Below are positions 47,557-59,700 of a stretch of 64,000 nucleotides of DNA, in pieces (position 1 is the first letter of the stretch; each line of letters opens with the position of its first letter). This DNA is from Neopestalotiopsis rosae (lineage: Eukaryota; Ascomycota; Sordariomycetes; Amphisphaeriales; Sporocadaceae). The DNA lies in NCBI GenBank assembly GCA_023078685.1, contig JALGAS010000001.1, positions 3,720,001 to 3,784,000 of the forward strand, given 5' to 3'. The translations under genes and the position numbers were made by a program. Below the pieces are notes generated by a model. That model did no database searches and was not told the origin of the DNA. It was given only the letters and a program-made list of their open reading frames with translations.

Positions 47557-49506
47557 CTAGGCAGCTTCCCTGTCAAATCTCCAAAACGGGCGCTTTGCCT
47601 CGTGGCGGCTCTTCCGGGCCGTCTGTTTGTGGAGTGCTCTGATCTCCTTCTTGGTTAGCTCTGCCCGGGCCCGGCTAGCAATGGCGGCTTCGGCCTGCTT
47701 CTTCTGATAGTACGGGCCAGCGGCAGCCAAATATTCTTCGTACTTGGCAGCCTGACCACTCCATCGAAGCCATTGTAGCTTAGAATTGAGCTGTGCCTGG
47801 AGAATGAGAAGCGATGCTTCGTCTTGGAGATCCTGAGCTGTTCGCCACAACTCCTTTTGTGCCTGCTCAACGCGGCTCTCGGAAATCGAGAATGGCGATT
47901 TGACAAGTTCAGCAACCTGCTGGGGTAGATCCAAAGCGGCATGGGCGACATCTTGGAACCCTTGCATGACCGAGTCGGTAAGGGAGGCTGATGCGGGCAT
48001 CATCTCGAAAGCTGGGCTGCATGTCTCTTCGACCCAAGCAGTTGTGCCGTTGAGCGTATCCGCAACTGAGTGGGCAAAGTCCTTCAAGAGCTGCTTTCCA
48101 GCATCGAAGGCGTCCACAATAATGAAGCTACCAAAGTTGACGCGAAGAGTTTCCTTGATCTTCGGTTTGCGCGTGGTGGCGATTGAGACATCGAGCACGC
48201 CGTAGGCCTCCTCGTGGGGGACCTCGATAATAAAGCCGTCGTCAACAGTGGTGATCTGGGTAGCCTCTGACGATATATCATGCGAGCCCCGGCTGACGGA
48301 GATCAAGAGGGCTCGCTTCGCAAGCCAGGATGCCTTGATTTCCCTAGGGACCCGAAGTAAAATCTGATTGCGGCCATGCACCCGGGCAGAGCAGAGGCCT
48401 GGGCTCAAATACAGATCCGATTCGGGTGAGACACTAGCAACACTCTTGAGAGTCGAAGTTGTTTGCAAGGCATTTGGCTGGGCCTTATTGGAGGCAATCA
48501 TCGATGTCATCTTGGCTGTTGCGACGAAGACATCTGAAATGGGTTGGGTGGCGATAGATGAGACCGAAGCAACGGGCACCGTTGTCAACGTACCAGTATA
48601 GGTACTTACATTACCCTGCATGTACTCCTTGATAACCATGCTGGTCATGATGAGTGGCATAAGTAGCAGGGAATACAACAGTCGCTTGCGTAGGAGAGGA
48701 TTGTTCTCCAGGTGATCCATGGCCATGTGAACCAAGTTGTAAGCAGATGGCATGGTCGGCAAGTCATTGCCATTTGATGGACTAGAGTGATCGCCGGGAG
48801 TGTCATGCTTCAATGAAGTCCTCGGAGCGCCAGAGGTTCCACGAAGCTTGAAGAAACCAGAAGCTTTCAGCTTGCGGCCCCGAACTGTGTCAGCATCATT
48901 GTGTTCCGAGAAAGAGGTTCGTCGTGAGATATGGGCAGAGCCTGGCGTGAACAACTCAGTGGGATGCTCAAGACTTTGCTCAGCCATGGACATATCTGCC
49001 TCGCTGTCCTCTTCGTCAGTCTCGGCAGCACTGTCATCGACAGCATCGTCTGCGTCCTCCATGTCCATGACATCGTCGTCTGAAGAGTCCGTATCGACGT
49101 CATTAGTGTAGACATCTGTACCAGTATCGGTATCGGCGAGACTCTGAATATCGTCGCCGATTTCAGAAGTAGGATGCTCGTAGGGCGAGTCGGCCACGTC
49201 GGAGTGACTCTCGCCATCGACATCAATGATGTCGTATCCATCGGTGATGCTGGCATCCATCGGATAGTCGTCGGGGAAATTGGAGGGGCGCATCATGTCT
49301 GGATGGCTAGACGAAACCCAGTTGGTAAGTCGTCTATTACCGGCCGGACGAGGGAATCGGAGACTCGGGACTGAGTTCGAAGTTGTGGCCGCCCTTGTGG
49401 GCGGACCTGGAAAATGAGTATGGTTGCCTGGCGGAGTGGTGTTAGCTTGCTGCGAGACAGCGTCGGAGATGTCGTCGGTCGGAGCAGAATATCGAGGCTG
49501 TTCCAT
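47557..49506 (-). CDS. Conserved-looking single-pass membrane protein of unknown function
   Basis: A single-exon frame of 649 residues from the ATG at 49506 (MEQPRYSAPTDD). I do not recognise the family. Residues 1-90 are Pro/Ser-rich, 95-180 strongly acidic (DTDSSDDDVMDMEDADDAVD and similar), and 190-250 Ser/Arg-rich. One hydrophobic helix (LLYSLLLMPLIMTSMVI, about 276-292) is flanked by RKR on its N-terminal side, suggesting a type II or tail-in arrangement with the acidic half in the cytosol or nucleus. Then comes a Thr/Ser-rich segment with possible glycosylation sites, a mixed alpha/beta stretch (ILLRVPREIKASWLAKRALL, DGFIIEVPHEEAYGVLDVSI) and a C-terminal coiled-coil, basic region (KKQAEAAIASRARAELTKKE). 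Length and stable composition argue for a real gene. An upstream non-ATG extension of the frame was ignored. Confidence 0.8.
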   Translation of the reverse strand: MEQPRYSAPTDDISDAVSQQANTTPPGNHTHFPGPPTRAATTSNSVPSLRFPRPAGNRRLTNWVSSSHPDMMRPSNFPDDYPMDASITDGYDIIDVDGESHSDVADSPYEHPTSEIGDDIQSLADTDTGTDVYTNDVDTDSSDDDVMDMEDADDAVDDSAAETDEEDSEADMSMAEQSLEHPTELFTPGSAHISRRTSFSEHNDADTVRGRKLKASGFFKLRGTSGAPRTSLKHDTPGDHSSPSNGNDLPTMPSAYNLVHMAMDHLENNPLLRKRLLYSLLLMPLIMTSMVIKEYMQGNVSTYTGTLTTVPVASVSSIATQPISDVFVATAKMTSMIASNKAQPNALQTTSTLKSVASVSPESDLYLSPGLCSARVHGRNQILLRVPREIKASWLAKRALLISVSRGSHDISSEATQITTVDDGFIIEVPHEEAYGVLDVSIATTRKPKIKETLRVNFGSFIIVDAFDAGKQLLKDFAHSVADTLNGTTAWVEETCSPAFEMMPASASLTDSVMQGFQDVAHAALDLPQQVAELVKSPFSISESRVEQAQKELWRTAQDLQDEASLLILQAQLNSKLQWLRWSGQAAKYEEYLAAAGPYYQKKQAEAAIASRARAELTKKEIRALHKQTARKSRHEAKRPFWRFDREAA

Positions 49507-52500
49507 AACGCGGCGAGAGATGATCTTGGCCCGGCTCACGTCATACCTCAGATTCACCGTGATAGCTTGGTAAATCGAGGATGACAGAAGAGTAGGAAGG
49601 AAATGCTGGAATAGAAATCGTTCTCTCAAGTGTCTCGAGTGTTCTCGATCGGGGTGCGGGGCAGTTATGGGAGGAAGGCGTGATGGAGATGGGGGGGGGG
49701 GTCAGGTTGCAAGACAACTCGATTAAGAAGGGCTGACTTTGGTGGTCCTGTAATAAGTGCGGGTGTAAGAATCCAAGCCGCAGCTGCATACCCAAATTTG
49801 ACTTACGGTATTCTCCTGGTTTCCCCTTGTAGAATCGGAAACGCTGCGTAAAGTGTCGAAGAAAGGATGCGGCTTTACAGCGTCCTGGTAGATGTCAGAT
49901 GTAGGTAGGTTAGGTTACTCAGGCAGTCCAGGTATCAAGGAGTCGAGGTCGCCCTGGTTGCCTACATATGGTCAGGTTGGTTAGTCGAGCTGCCTTGTTA
50001 CGCTGATAGATAGGTATGGATAGGCACTCTCGCTCTGGGGACAGGGGATCAATGGAGGGGCAAGTGGAGGACGACTGGCGGGCGCCCCAGGGATCATCAG
50101 CCAAGCTCCCAATTAGTGTCCATGTACCTAAATCTGACTGTCTGGGGCGGATCCGCCAATATCAAGAACTCACAACCTGTGCTGCCCGATGTCCCTGCTG
50201 TTGTTCTGCTCAACAGATGCTCATACATGTACTCACTTTACGGTAATTGAATGACGTATTTCTTACTTGTCCTACAACAAGAGTTCAAAGTGCCAGCTCT
50301 CGCCCTTCCTTATGTCGTCTTGCTTGATCACGGCTTATCAAAGATATGCGATATCTGCTGGCTGGTCTGGAATTAGGACAATGGAGCACAGCTAAATGGA
50401 AGACCCAAATCTTTTGGTTCTTCGTAGGTTGACTTACAGGTGAATGTTCCACTATTTCGATGTAGCATGAGGCCTGTATTCATATGTCTTTGAGGAGGCA
50501 CAACCAAGAACCGTAAAGTACGATGTTAAGGATTTGAAGAATGTTAGGACTCTCAAACATTTTTTTTTCTTTCTTTTTTTTTTTTCCTCTGTGGATCTCA
50601 GCAAATTCTAAATTGTCTTTTCAATAATATTTTAAATCAAAAGACCGTGGTCGGGCGCCTCAGTTGAGAGACTTCGCGGAACATCTGAACAAAAGGTATA
50701 CATTCTAGCTGTGGAGTGCATTGAACTCAATGTGGGGCCCGCTGGATTTGGGCACTGACAGCCTACCTGGAGGAGTACTACCAAGTGCCACCACGCGTGT
50801 GTTATTTGGTCACTTCTGGTCGAGTTTGCGTTGAATATTCAATATTTGGTAACTCAGATGTCCAAATGCTCGAGTACTTAAGACTACGTACGGGTCAATT
50901 CTAAGCAAGATAGACAGATTATTCCGGAATTATGAGGGCATCACATCTCTTCGTAGCAGTGTAGATGCGAGACGTACAGTATAATCAATCATCCACCTAA
51001 CCTAGTACTATCACTTATCGCAAAGAAGAGCCAGGGCATCCCTGCTTAGAGCCATTCCTAGACGCTCACGAGTCCCGTTCGGGGCGTCCACCAGACGGAC
51101 CAAGACCGCGGGGGTCTATTCACTAGAAACACATTCGGCGAATTATAAACGACCTACATACATTTCATGCCACCCCTCAGATCAAGTGAGACATCACTTG
51201 TCCCGTACCTTGCTTGAGTGTTATCTTGGAAAGACATTGACGAGATTGCCAGTAACCTGTTGTCTGTCCTAACAGTCCTGCTTCTGCTGTTCAACCAAAC
51301 GGACTGACCTACCACCATCTTTGACCATGTACAATGTGGAGGCTTATCTCTACTTGAATATCAAAATCTGGCCAGTCGATTCGGCTTGGTGGACGACCGC
51401 CAAAGCAGCGCAGAAGTGAAGCTTATCGAGATATTTGGAGCACAAATCTGTACACCTGCATGATTCCTCTCCAAAGAGGAGAACTCAATATTGTCCAGAC
51501 TTGTAGGCGACAGTTCTTTGCATATAATGTGGACAGCCACTGAGGAACTACCACAACTGAGCAAAACCTTGCCGCCAACTCCAGCGCCATTTGGGCCTGT
51601 CTTCATCTCGACTTGGGCGGCTCACCGTCCCATCAATGGCCGGTTTCATGATATATTTCCCGCAGTTTGCGATAGTTATAGTCGAGCTATTGTTGAAATA
51701 TTAGGTGGTCAGGTGCTGTAATGCCGGCACCCCTCTAGGCCGAGGTTTTGAACTAGCTTGTGTCGTGGTTGAGCCAATACCTACAACCCGGATAGTGCCG
51801 CATTCTCTTTGAAAATGGCCAGAAAGGTTGGAGTTTATCTCTTAAGATTACATGTTCAACAATATGTCGTCTTCGTATCTTTTTTCCAGATTAACGCCGA
51901 CCGCTACTTGCAGGAATTGGGCGATGTTGACAGCCATATTCGGTCGTAGTTGCGCAGGGGGCTGCTGCACAATGCAAGTGGTGCAATACTCAAAGCTTCC
52001 ACAGAGCAAACATCAGAAGAAAAGGGAAGAAAACAAGATTTGAAAAAAAGACACCAGTCTTCAGCTGTGTCTAGCCAACACCATGCACGCATTACCTACG
52101 GAAGCCAAGAGGTGATCTTAGTTTGCCCAACTTCACCTTCGTCCATCATGTCTACTATGGTATGATTATATGCGATGTGCTGTGCGCATTGTATAATTTC
52201 ATATCACCAGAGCCTTCCTCATTCCGGCGGCTTTAGAAGGCAAAGACATATCCAGGACATGATGCACGTTCCTTGATCATCTAGTTGCGGTAGAGCCCAT
52301 ATCATTTTCGAAGCATGTAACCATTGTTTCGTATCATTATTCTTTTATCATCGTTGATCCGCCAAATATGACAGCATCTGTCCAGGTCTCATCATATATC
52401 CCAAAGAGACCCAACCAGGCTCACTATGCCACCAAACGCCTGGGTCCATTGGGGGGACGTATAGAACGATTTCCCCTAGTGGGTTGGACCAACCCAAACC

Positions 52501-52851
52501 TCTATATGTGAAACCGAAATGCAAGAGAGAACATAATACTGGATACAGGCGCATATCTGTGAAACAACAGATATCAGCAATCGCCAAGCACATAATGGCT
52601 GCCGATTGTTACAAATAGGCGACGAAGACATGAATTGATCGTCGCCGTCTCGCAGGGAATTTGTAGAAAGTCGACCTGCACCAAGGCCGCCCAAGGTCAG
52701 AAATAATGGACCTTATATCGTACAAAAGGGGTATCATATGCGCGCATAACCGAACATTGCTTCTTCAAAAAGCAGAGAGATGATTGTGGGAGTCGGAAGG
52801 GATTTTGACACGGCCATCAAGGCAACGTCTAGTTGAGAACGGCCAGTGTCA
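49507..52851. other. 3.3-kb gene-free interval
   Basis: No supported gene. It starts with the upstream region of the membrane protein gene, including a run of 11 G at 49691-49701, and has a C/T-interrupted poly-T tract at about 50561-50586. Other frames are short and featureless. Confidence 0.5.
49691..49701. repeat. Run of 11 G
   Basis: An uninterrupted G11 tract about 190 bases upstream of the membrane protein start codon; read as C11 on its sense strand. Confidence 0.9.
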
Positions 52852-53786
52852 TCATAGGACGCCGTGCTTCGAAAAGACTTTCTTCAGCGAGTCCGTGTCG
52901 AAATCCTCATCCTCGGGAATCATGTCAATGATACCAGTCATGTTGGCAAAGAGATCTCCTTGGTTTCTGTAGGCGAGAATTGTGGGCACGGCAGCATTGT
53001 CGAACTCAATGTCCTCGTAATGGATCTTGACGAAGTGAATGTATGGGTGCTCGGTAACCAATGGCCGCAGTGCCTCGTGGATGAGACTTGATACTTGGCA
53101 CTATTGGGCTCGTTAGCTACATGGTCTTTCGCGCAATCAGAAGCAATACTGGGTCTTACCTCGTGGTCGTAAACAAATACCACAACAATAGTCTCTCTGC
53201 CGACTTTCTCAATGGCATCTAGGTAGCCGAGAGCGTCGACTGTGTCCATCCGGCCAAACATGCGCAGACTTGGGCTGGTTCGGCGGTTGCGGACACCACC
53301 TTGAGCCTCTTTCTCAAGCTCTTGCCGCCTGGAATCACGCCATTGTTGAAGGAAAGCCTCCTCGTCTGGATCAAACTCGCCCTCACTATCCTCGCTCTGG
53401 CTATTAGAGCCGGACTTGGCAGTATTCATACCAAAGACCGATCGCCTGGCGGCCCGGATCTTATCCCTCCACCTGGTCTGACGTGCCTCCTCGTAGGCTC
53501 TGGCATCTGCAATAACACCCTTGACACCGGTGGCGCGTCCGGAGTCGAAGGCGGCCGGAGGCAGCTTGAAGTTGCCGCCCTCGGAGGGGCCCTTGAGACT
53601 GGGCATACGCATGGCGGCGTCTATCTGTTCGTTGAGATAACGATCCTCTTCGTCTTCTTCGCTTTCGTTGTCACGACGGTCGTCGTCTTTGTCCTCAGGG
53701 TGTACTCGAGGGCTGTCGCTTCCGGAATTTTTATTCAAGAGCTCTTGAAACTCCTCTTGGGCTGGTGTTGGGTTTGCGGAAGACAT
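52852..53786 (-). CDS. Phosducin-like protein (PhLP1 type)
   Basis: Two exons, 53786-53160 and 53100-52852, with a GTAAGA donor and CCAATAG acceptor, giving 291 residues. PhLP1 is a co-chaperone that, with the CCT chaperonin, folds G-beta and assembles G-beta-gamma; fungal homologues (PhnA, Bdm-1) are needed for G-beta function. The acidic N-terminal half contains 'ATGVKGVIADARAYEEAR', the counterpart of the TGPKGVI helix that contacts G-beta. The C-terminal half is the thioredoxin-like phosducin domain: FGRMDTVDALGYLDAIEKVG, TIVVVFVYDHECQVSSLIHE, VPTILAYRNQGDLFANMTG and the acidic end MIPEDEDFDTDSLKKVF. The usable start is the ATG at MSSANPTP; the frame is open further upstream but the extra 46 residues look like leader. 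The G-beta gene is the next gene upstream on the same strand. Confidence 0.93.
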
Positions 53787-56700
53787 GATGGGCTGGTACG
53801 GGATGGGGGGTACCGGAACAGTTTTATGCGCGTTGAGTGGTATGATGGCAGGGTTGTTGTGAGGAAGGAAGAAAGCGTCCTTGGGGCTTGTGCCGGGCAG
53901 ACCGCGTGCTTGTGGGTAGGGCAAAGAGCCAGTGTATCGGATGTGTGATCGAGTTGAGTGTGGTTGCCAGGATCAGGTTCTTTCTGGAACGAAAGCAGAA
54001 GGCAACGGTAGGCCCTGATCGGAGTTGGGGTACGGAATGGGTCCAGGTCGTACTGCTACTGCATACGTAGAAATGCGGCGCAGGGAAAAGGTTGCGAGGG
54101 CAAAAGAGGGCGCGCGTTGAAGCCCAAAGACGAACACCCCTGGTATGCGTCAGGACGTTTCAGGGTCAAGGAGTCTAGCCAACCGGGCTAGCTTTGCCAA
54201 GCGTTGCAAGCCTAGTGTTCGAAGCTAAAGGGGAGAATGCTTGTTAATATCGCGGAGAGAAGATCAACGGAGAGACAGCAGGCAGTGGTTGATGGGCACG
54301 CTGGGATCAAAGTGACATCGGGCTTCGTGGCGAAGAGGAGAAATAGATTGCAGTGCATGCGATCGTGCACGACAACAGAGAAGTTGCCCCGGCTAGGGAG
54401 AGATAGAGAGAGAGGCGCAGCGGACGGGGTAGCTATTGGCACCGTTGAGGTTCCGGCTCTTACGTCTTGCCCAGATAGTGTGCGCGTGCTTGTGCGTGTG
54501 TCCAGACCGAGAGACAGACGGACAAATGGACAGAAATAGGCACGTACCTAAAGCGAATTGCGAGGGGATGGATAAAATTCCTTGCCTGCGGATATTTGAT
54601 CCAAGTCAACTAGGGCTGAGTAATATCGCACCTCGCGCACCCCTTGCAGTGAGAGAGGGAGAGAGAGAGGTCGGAAACAAAGAAGGGAGTAGACGGTAAG
54701 TTCTGGTTTCTGTCCAACAGTAGATAATCAGGCTGTCGATCAAGCGATCGATGAATGGATTGATCCAAAGCTGGAACGGAGGCTGAGATGGTATGCTGAA
54801 CTGAGAGCGGTTTGGTGGAATTGTTTGTCGTGGCCAAAAGCAACAATCAATGCAGATGGCAGGTGATGGCAGGCAGACAGTAGCCAGCAGACAGACAAAG
54901 ACAGGAGGCGGCAGGAGCGTGGTGACAGGGATCGGGGGGATAAAAAAACGTGGCATCCACATGAAAATCCCAAGTTCAATGCAGCTTGGCCCGCACTCAG
55001 TGAAGCTCAGGATCCAATAGCAAGCAGCGCCACTTCTGGGCATCCATTTTTCCAATCTGCCGTTTCAACTTCGAGTCTCATCTACAGTATGCCAACACCC
55101 GCACAAACCGCATCAGACCGCCAGCCCAGAACGCGAAAACGGAGAATTGGATAATTGTGATGAGCATCATTCGTTTGACCGCATGTACCCAACTCTCGGC
55201 TTTCAGAGTGAACCCCACGATTGCCCACGTGTCGTCCGTACATCTGGACATCTCGTCTTCTCTCCCCCGCACAGCCAGTCACACCATTCAACCCATGGGC
55301 CGTCCATACGAGGAGTAGGACAACACCCCCCTCTGACAGGAAGAAACGCTGCACCAATGGACAGCTGAAGGAGACCGACATTATAATCCTTGAGGCTAAG
55401 CAAGGGAGGTTGACAACACGAAATGCAAAATGACAAGCTCAAAGAACTTATGCAAAAAAAGTATCGGTACAGTACACACTCGTCACTTGCTATTCAATCT
55501 TCTCTGTCTTGTCTGGCTGGTTCATATTACCAGGGCCGCTTTACTACAGGGTCAAGAAGCAATTTAATCAGCCGAATACGTGCTGCGTATCATTGCCAGG
55601 TTACAGTTGAACCCGGCAAATCAGGTTTCTTTCTGGAAATACCCCATTTGCATTCTTGGAGGATCATAATTCTCCGCTTCTTGACTCATGATTAATCACT
55701 ACCTAGTCGTCAATGGGGCCTTTTCTTCCCATTATAGCAACTAGCAAATGGCTTGGGAACAATGCCACGGGAATTATCTATACTCATTCACTCAACTGCC
55801 GCGGGTGCTATGACTGGCACGAACGACGGGACCTAGTACACCATCAACTTTAAGACGCTCGCCGTCTCCCGTCTCTTCCAAGGGACCTTGACGTAGGCAT
55901 AGCCAGGAAGCTTAGGAGCGGCCGTCGTCGATCCAGCCTGGCTCCACTCGCAGCATAGGTAAATAACATTTCAACGTTGTGCTTTACGATTGGCAACTTG
56001 ACATCGTCGGGGCCCATCACGGGCTTTCTTCACTAGGGGGACCCAGCCATGCAACGACATTCCTGCCAGCCACTTCCTTGAGTCCAACTTTCTCACTTTG
56101 TGGATACGGCAACGCCAAGGAAGGAAGGAAGAGAGGGGTCGGGTATTATTCATCGCCTGGGCCAACCCATCTTGTGTGTTTCTCCATTGTTCAGAAGGGC
56201 CCAAGTCACACAACAGATCGAAACATCATGTTATGACTCTCCTCTTCTCTGTCAGGACGAGAAGGGAAACAGAGCGGATGCCCCGGTCTCATCCCTGTCC
56301 ATCCACCCATAAACAGACCGGGAAAGCGTTGTTTGCAAGAAGAGTGCAAGACTTGTGATCCTTCGAGCATGCGAGACAGTGGCACATGAAGCAAGCTACA
56401 GCTGAATACTGCTATGGCTGCGTACAAAGGCCCAAGGCTCTTGTCCTTGGCAAACACCTATTCGAGGAAGCCGGTGCACACCGCATCGAAAGGCATGGTC
56501 AGGTGCCTCGCCGTGAGGCTTGCCATGAATAGAACTTGCCCCGGTACCGACGAGTGACGAAGGAGTGATTCCCATTTCAGCTTCGACTCAGCCGGCGCAT
56601 TTTGCTTGCAGTACGTACTATTGCTCATGGCATTTGGGCCTCGATATGATTTCGCAGTCGTCATGGTCGCCCTAGAGTCTGTACAGTCAATGCTGGCTCT

Positions 56701-59700
56701 ATCCTAGAATGGAAGCGTGCATAAGGACTGTGGGAAAAAAGAACCGTCTCCATTCCTTCTGGAAGGCTTTCTGGCATTCTAGCGTCGTTGCAGTAGCACG
56801 TTTCCAAAAATAGTCCAGGATGTCCTACTCGGGCCCCCCGGCCACTATGGGCTATGTATGCGCTTTCGTCGGTTCACTACTATCTGCTTGGGCGTCTTGG
56901 TAGAAATGCAATTGCAAAAGATCCACGGGTGTAAGTTTCCTCTTTCTTCTATATTCAACATCAGGCCATGGCAGCATGAAGGGAAATGGATCTATCAATT
57001 TCTCCTTCCATGCTCGGAAGCCCATTAATGCAATACGCAATGTGTATACTATAGCTTGCGCATGCGCGTGCGCGTGAAGTATGCAGCAGAATGGGTCCAT
57101 TTGAATTAACCATATGCATTGTCGATAGCCGAACATGGCAAGGGAATTAAACCAGAGGTGGCCGCTTGAGCCGCTGACCTGCATCTCTGGCGCATTCCAA
57201 TGGCATGCAGGTAATAAGTAAGTATAAGGGGCTGAAGGTCGGTCAACGTACCAAAGTCTGGCCAGCCGGAACTCGTGGCAGTTGTCAACATTCGGGCGTC
57301 GTCTACTCTACTCGTTATTGTCTCGAAAGGCCAAAACAAACATCCGAGGATCTCGTGATCCGTCGGAAGCCAGATCGTCGTTACCCGTCTACTAACAGCT
57401 GATCCTGCTGCAAATAGTACAATGGCAGCCTGCTTCCATGCACTAGTATGTAGTATTCTGCTTACTTACTGCCTTGACGACGACAGGGTTGGGTGTGCCA
57501 ACCTATTGCGACCTTCATACCTACAGCTCAGCTCGTTTCAGCTTGTCATCCCACGTGGTAAGGCTACACGATGATGATGCATTCATGTTGGCCGCGACCA
57601 GGCTGACATCACACGAGCCTTTGACGGAACTCTAGCCCTTTTAGCGATCCATCGTGCCAAAACTCGGACCAATATTCGTAGGCGCCGTCACTAGTCTCTC
57701 AGCCCGCCTCGTATGTACCCGTGCAACAGAGATCTTCCTCACGGTCCGAGCAGACGAGTGATTGATGGCGTGCCGAGCTGTCGTTTCATCACAAAGTGCT
57801 CGTCTGCTTAGTCCAAGTCCGCGACAATGACAGCCAAAACGAGCAACTCACACCATGAAGGAATGGGCAGCGAGAGTTTCGTCAGAATCTGTCGTTTCGT
57901 TTTCTCGTCTCCATCGTCCGAGAAACCTTCTAGCCTTTTTTTCTCTTTCTCTCTTGTCAGCAAAAGTCCTCGTCCAATCTTCAACGCTTCCGTCTCTCAG
58001 CTGAAACATCTGATCTTATCCATGACCTCACATATCCTCTTCTTTCTTTTTTCTCTCCCTCGCCTCTTCTCTGTCACTCACTACAGTAGAACTCCCATTG
58101 CCTCCAAAGATGGTTACGTTCTGGTGTAGTCTATGTAAGTGCGGGCAGCCTCGTGTCTAAGCGATCCAAGACACTTTATGCACGGCATGGCATTTTTGAA
58201 ACCTCGAAGTCGTTTGAGGTCCATCCGTTGAGCGCAAAACATCGTCATTTGGAGCTTCAACCTCATCATACCCGCGGGTGGCCAATACAGGACGTCATAC
58301 CTTCACGGATATTATTGCATTGACAGCACTCTCGTCAATAATGCAGAAGTCATTGTTTGGTACGCCAAACATCGTGGGTATTTCACACGCATATTGTCGT
58401 TCGCCACTCTAGGCTGGCGAGACAGTTGAGCACCGCCATGCCGAGATTGTTTCATGCAACGACCGGGTTGTCGACAGTGCCGTGTGCGTGGCAACAACGC
58501 TGACGGAGAGAAAGAATGGACTCGTATTAGAGCGTTCGGGCGACACACCATCAAGTAAAGGTTTGCTATTTCTGGTGAAGTTACCAATCCAAGGGCCGTG
58601 TACGGCTCGATAATAATTTTCCCCCAGTTTTACACCTCTTCATACTTTTATTGTAGGCTATATTCTCAGAATTCCGACGGGCAGGCCCATACGAGGCTGT
58701 AAGCAAGCGGCACAAGATCCATAAACCTGGGAAGTGATCACAATGTCGCAGGAGGCTTATGTAACTCCATCATCAGCCAACTCGACCAGTATCTCTCACG
58801 TCAGAAAATGATCATTTCGTTTGCTGACTCTACGTGGCAGATACATGAACCATAAAGTCAAAGGTGCGAACGGACGGATGATAGGATCCAGCTCGCCGTT
58901 CACATCATGTCGGCTCAAGCTGATTTCAGTCCGTCCGCTCGGTTGGCCAGTGAAAATTGACCAAATCGAAATCGTATCGGCAACAGATTGCAAGGTCTCG
59001 ACCATGTAGAGACTCTGACTGCTGTTGCAATGCGCGCGGGAATGTCACGATTCGACCCAGCTCTATGACGAATATCTTATATCCAAGGCAACGTTACCGC
59101 AAAACGAAAAAGTGCACAATCTCCGCAACGATAAGAAACCGTATATTGCTCTTGCCTTTCTCAACCTCACCATGGAAGCAATCTGCTTTGCTCATTGGTT
59201 ATGATACATGGCAAAGAACACCACAGATGCCACTCTCTGCGGCTGCCCAAGATAATGATGCCATCTACTTACCCCCGACTGAACCCAACCACACAGGGAT
59301 CGATCATTCTTCTGGGCCCAGCCTCAAACCCACCATCGTCAATTGAGTGCGCCTACATGGTCGGTCTGATCTAGTCCTCCCTGACTCATTCATCCTTACT
59401 GGATTCAAAAGGGCACTGGTTCTACGATCTCACTTTGCTATTCGTCTCAGTGTCCCTGGAGGGGTTTCCCCCCCTGACCTGTTCACATTTGAATTGACAG
59501 GCTTCCAATACCCACGCGGTTATTCAACATCATGGCAGCAGAATAATCATGACATTGTATGCTCAAATTTGAAATGTAAGTAAAGTTGATTGTCACGGAA
59601 AGAAACGGTCGAATTCTTGGGTCTATTCTCAGTGTCCAAGAATTTCGCTATAAGTGTACGTGACGCACACAACTCTTGCAAGTCACAAAGCCGAAACACC

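Noticed and set aside
54606..55055. 149-codon minus-strand frame rich in Pro, Cys and hydrophobic residues
   Set aside because: Falls in a pyrimidine-rich likely leader of the phosducin-like gene; composition reflects CT-rich DNA.
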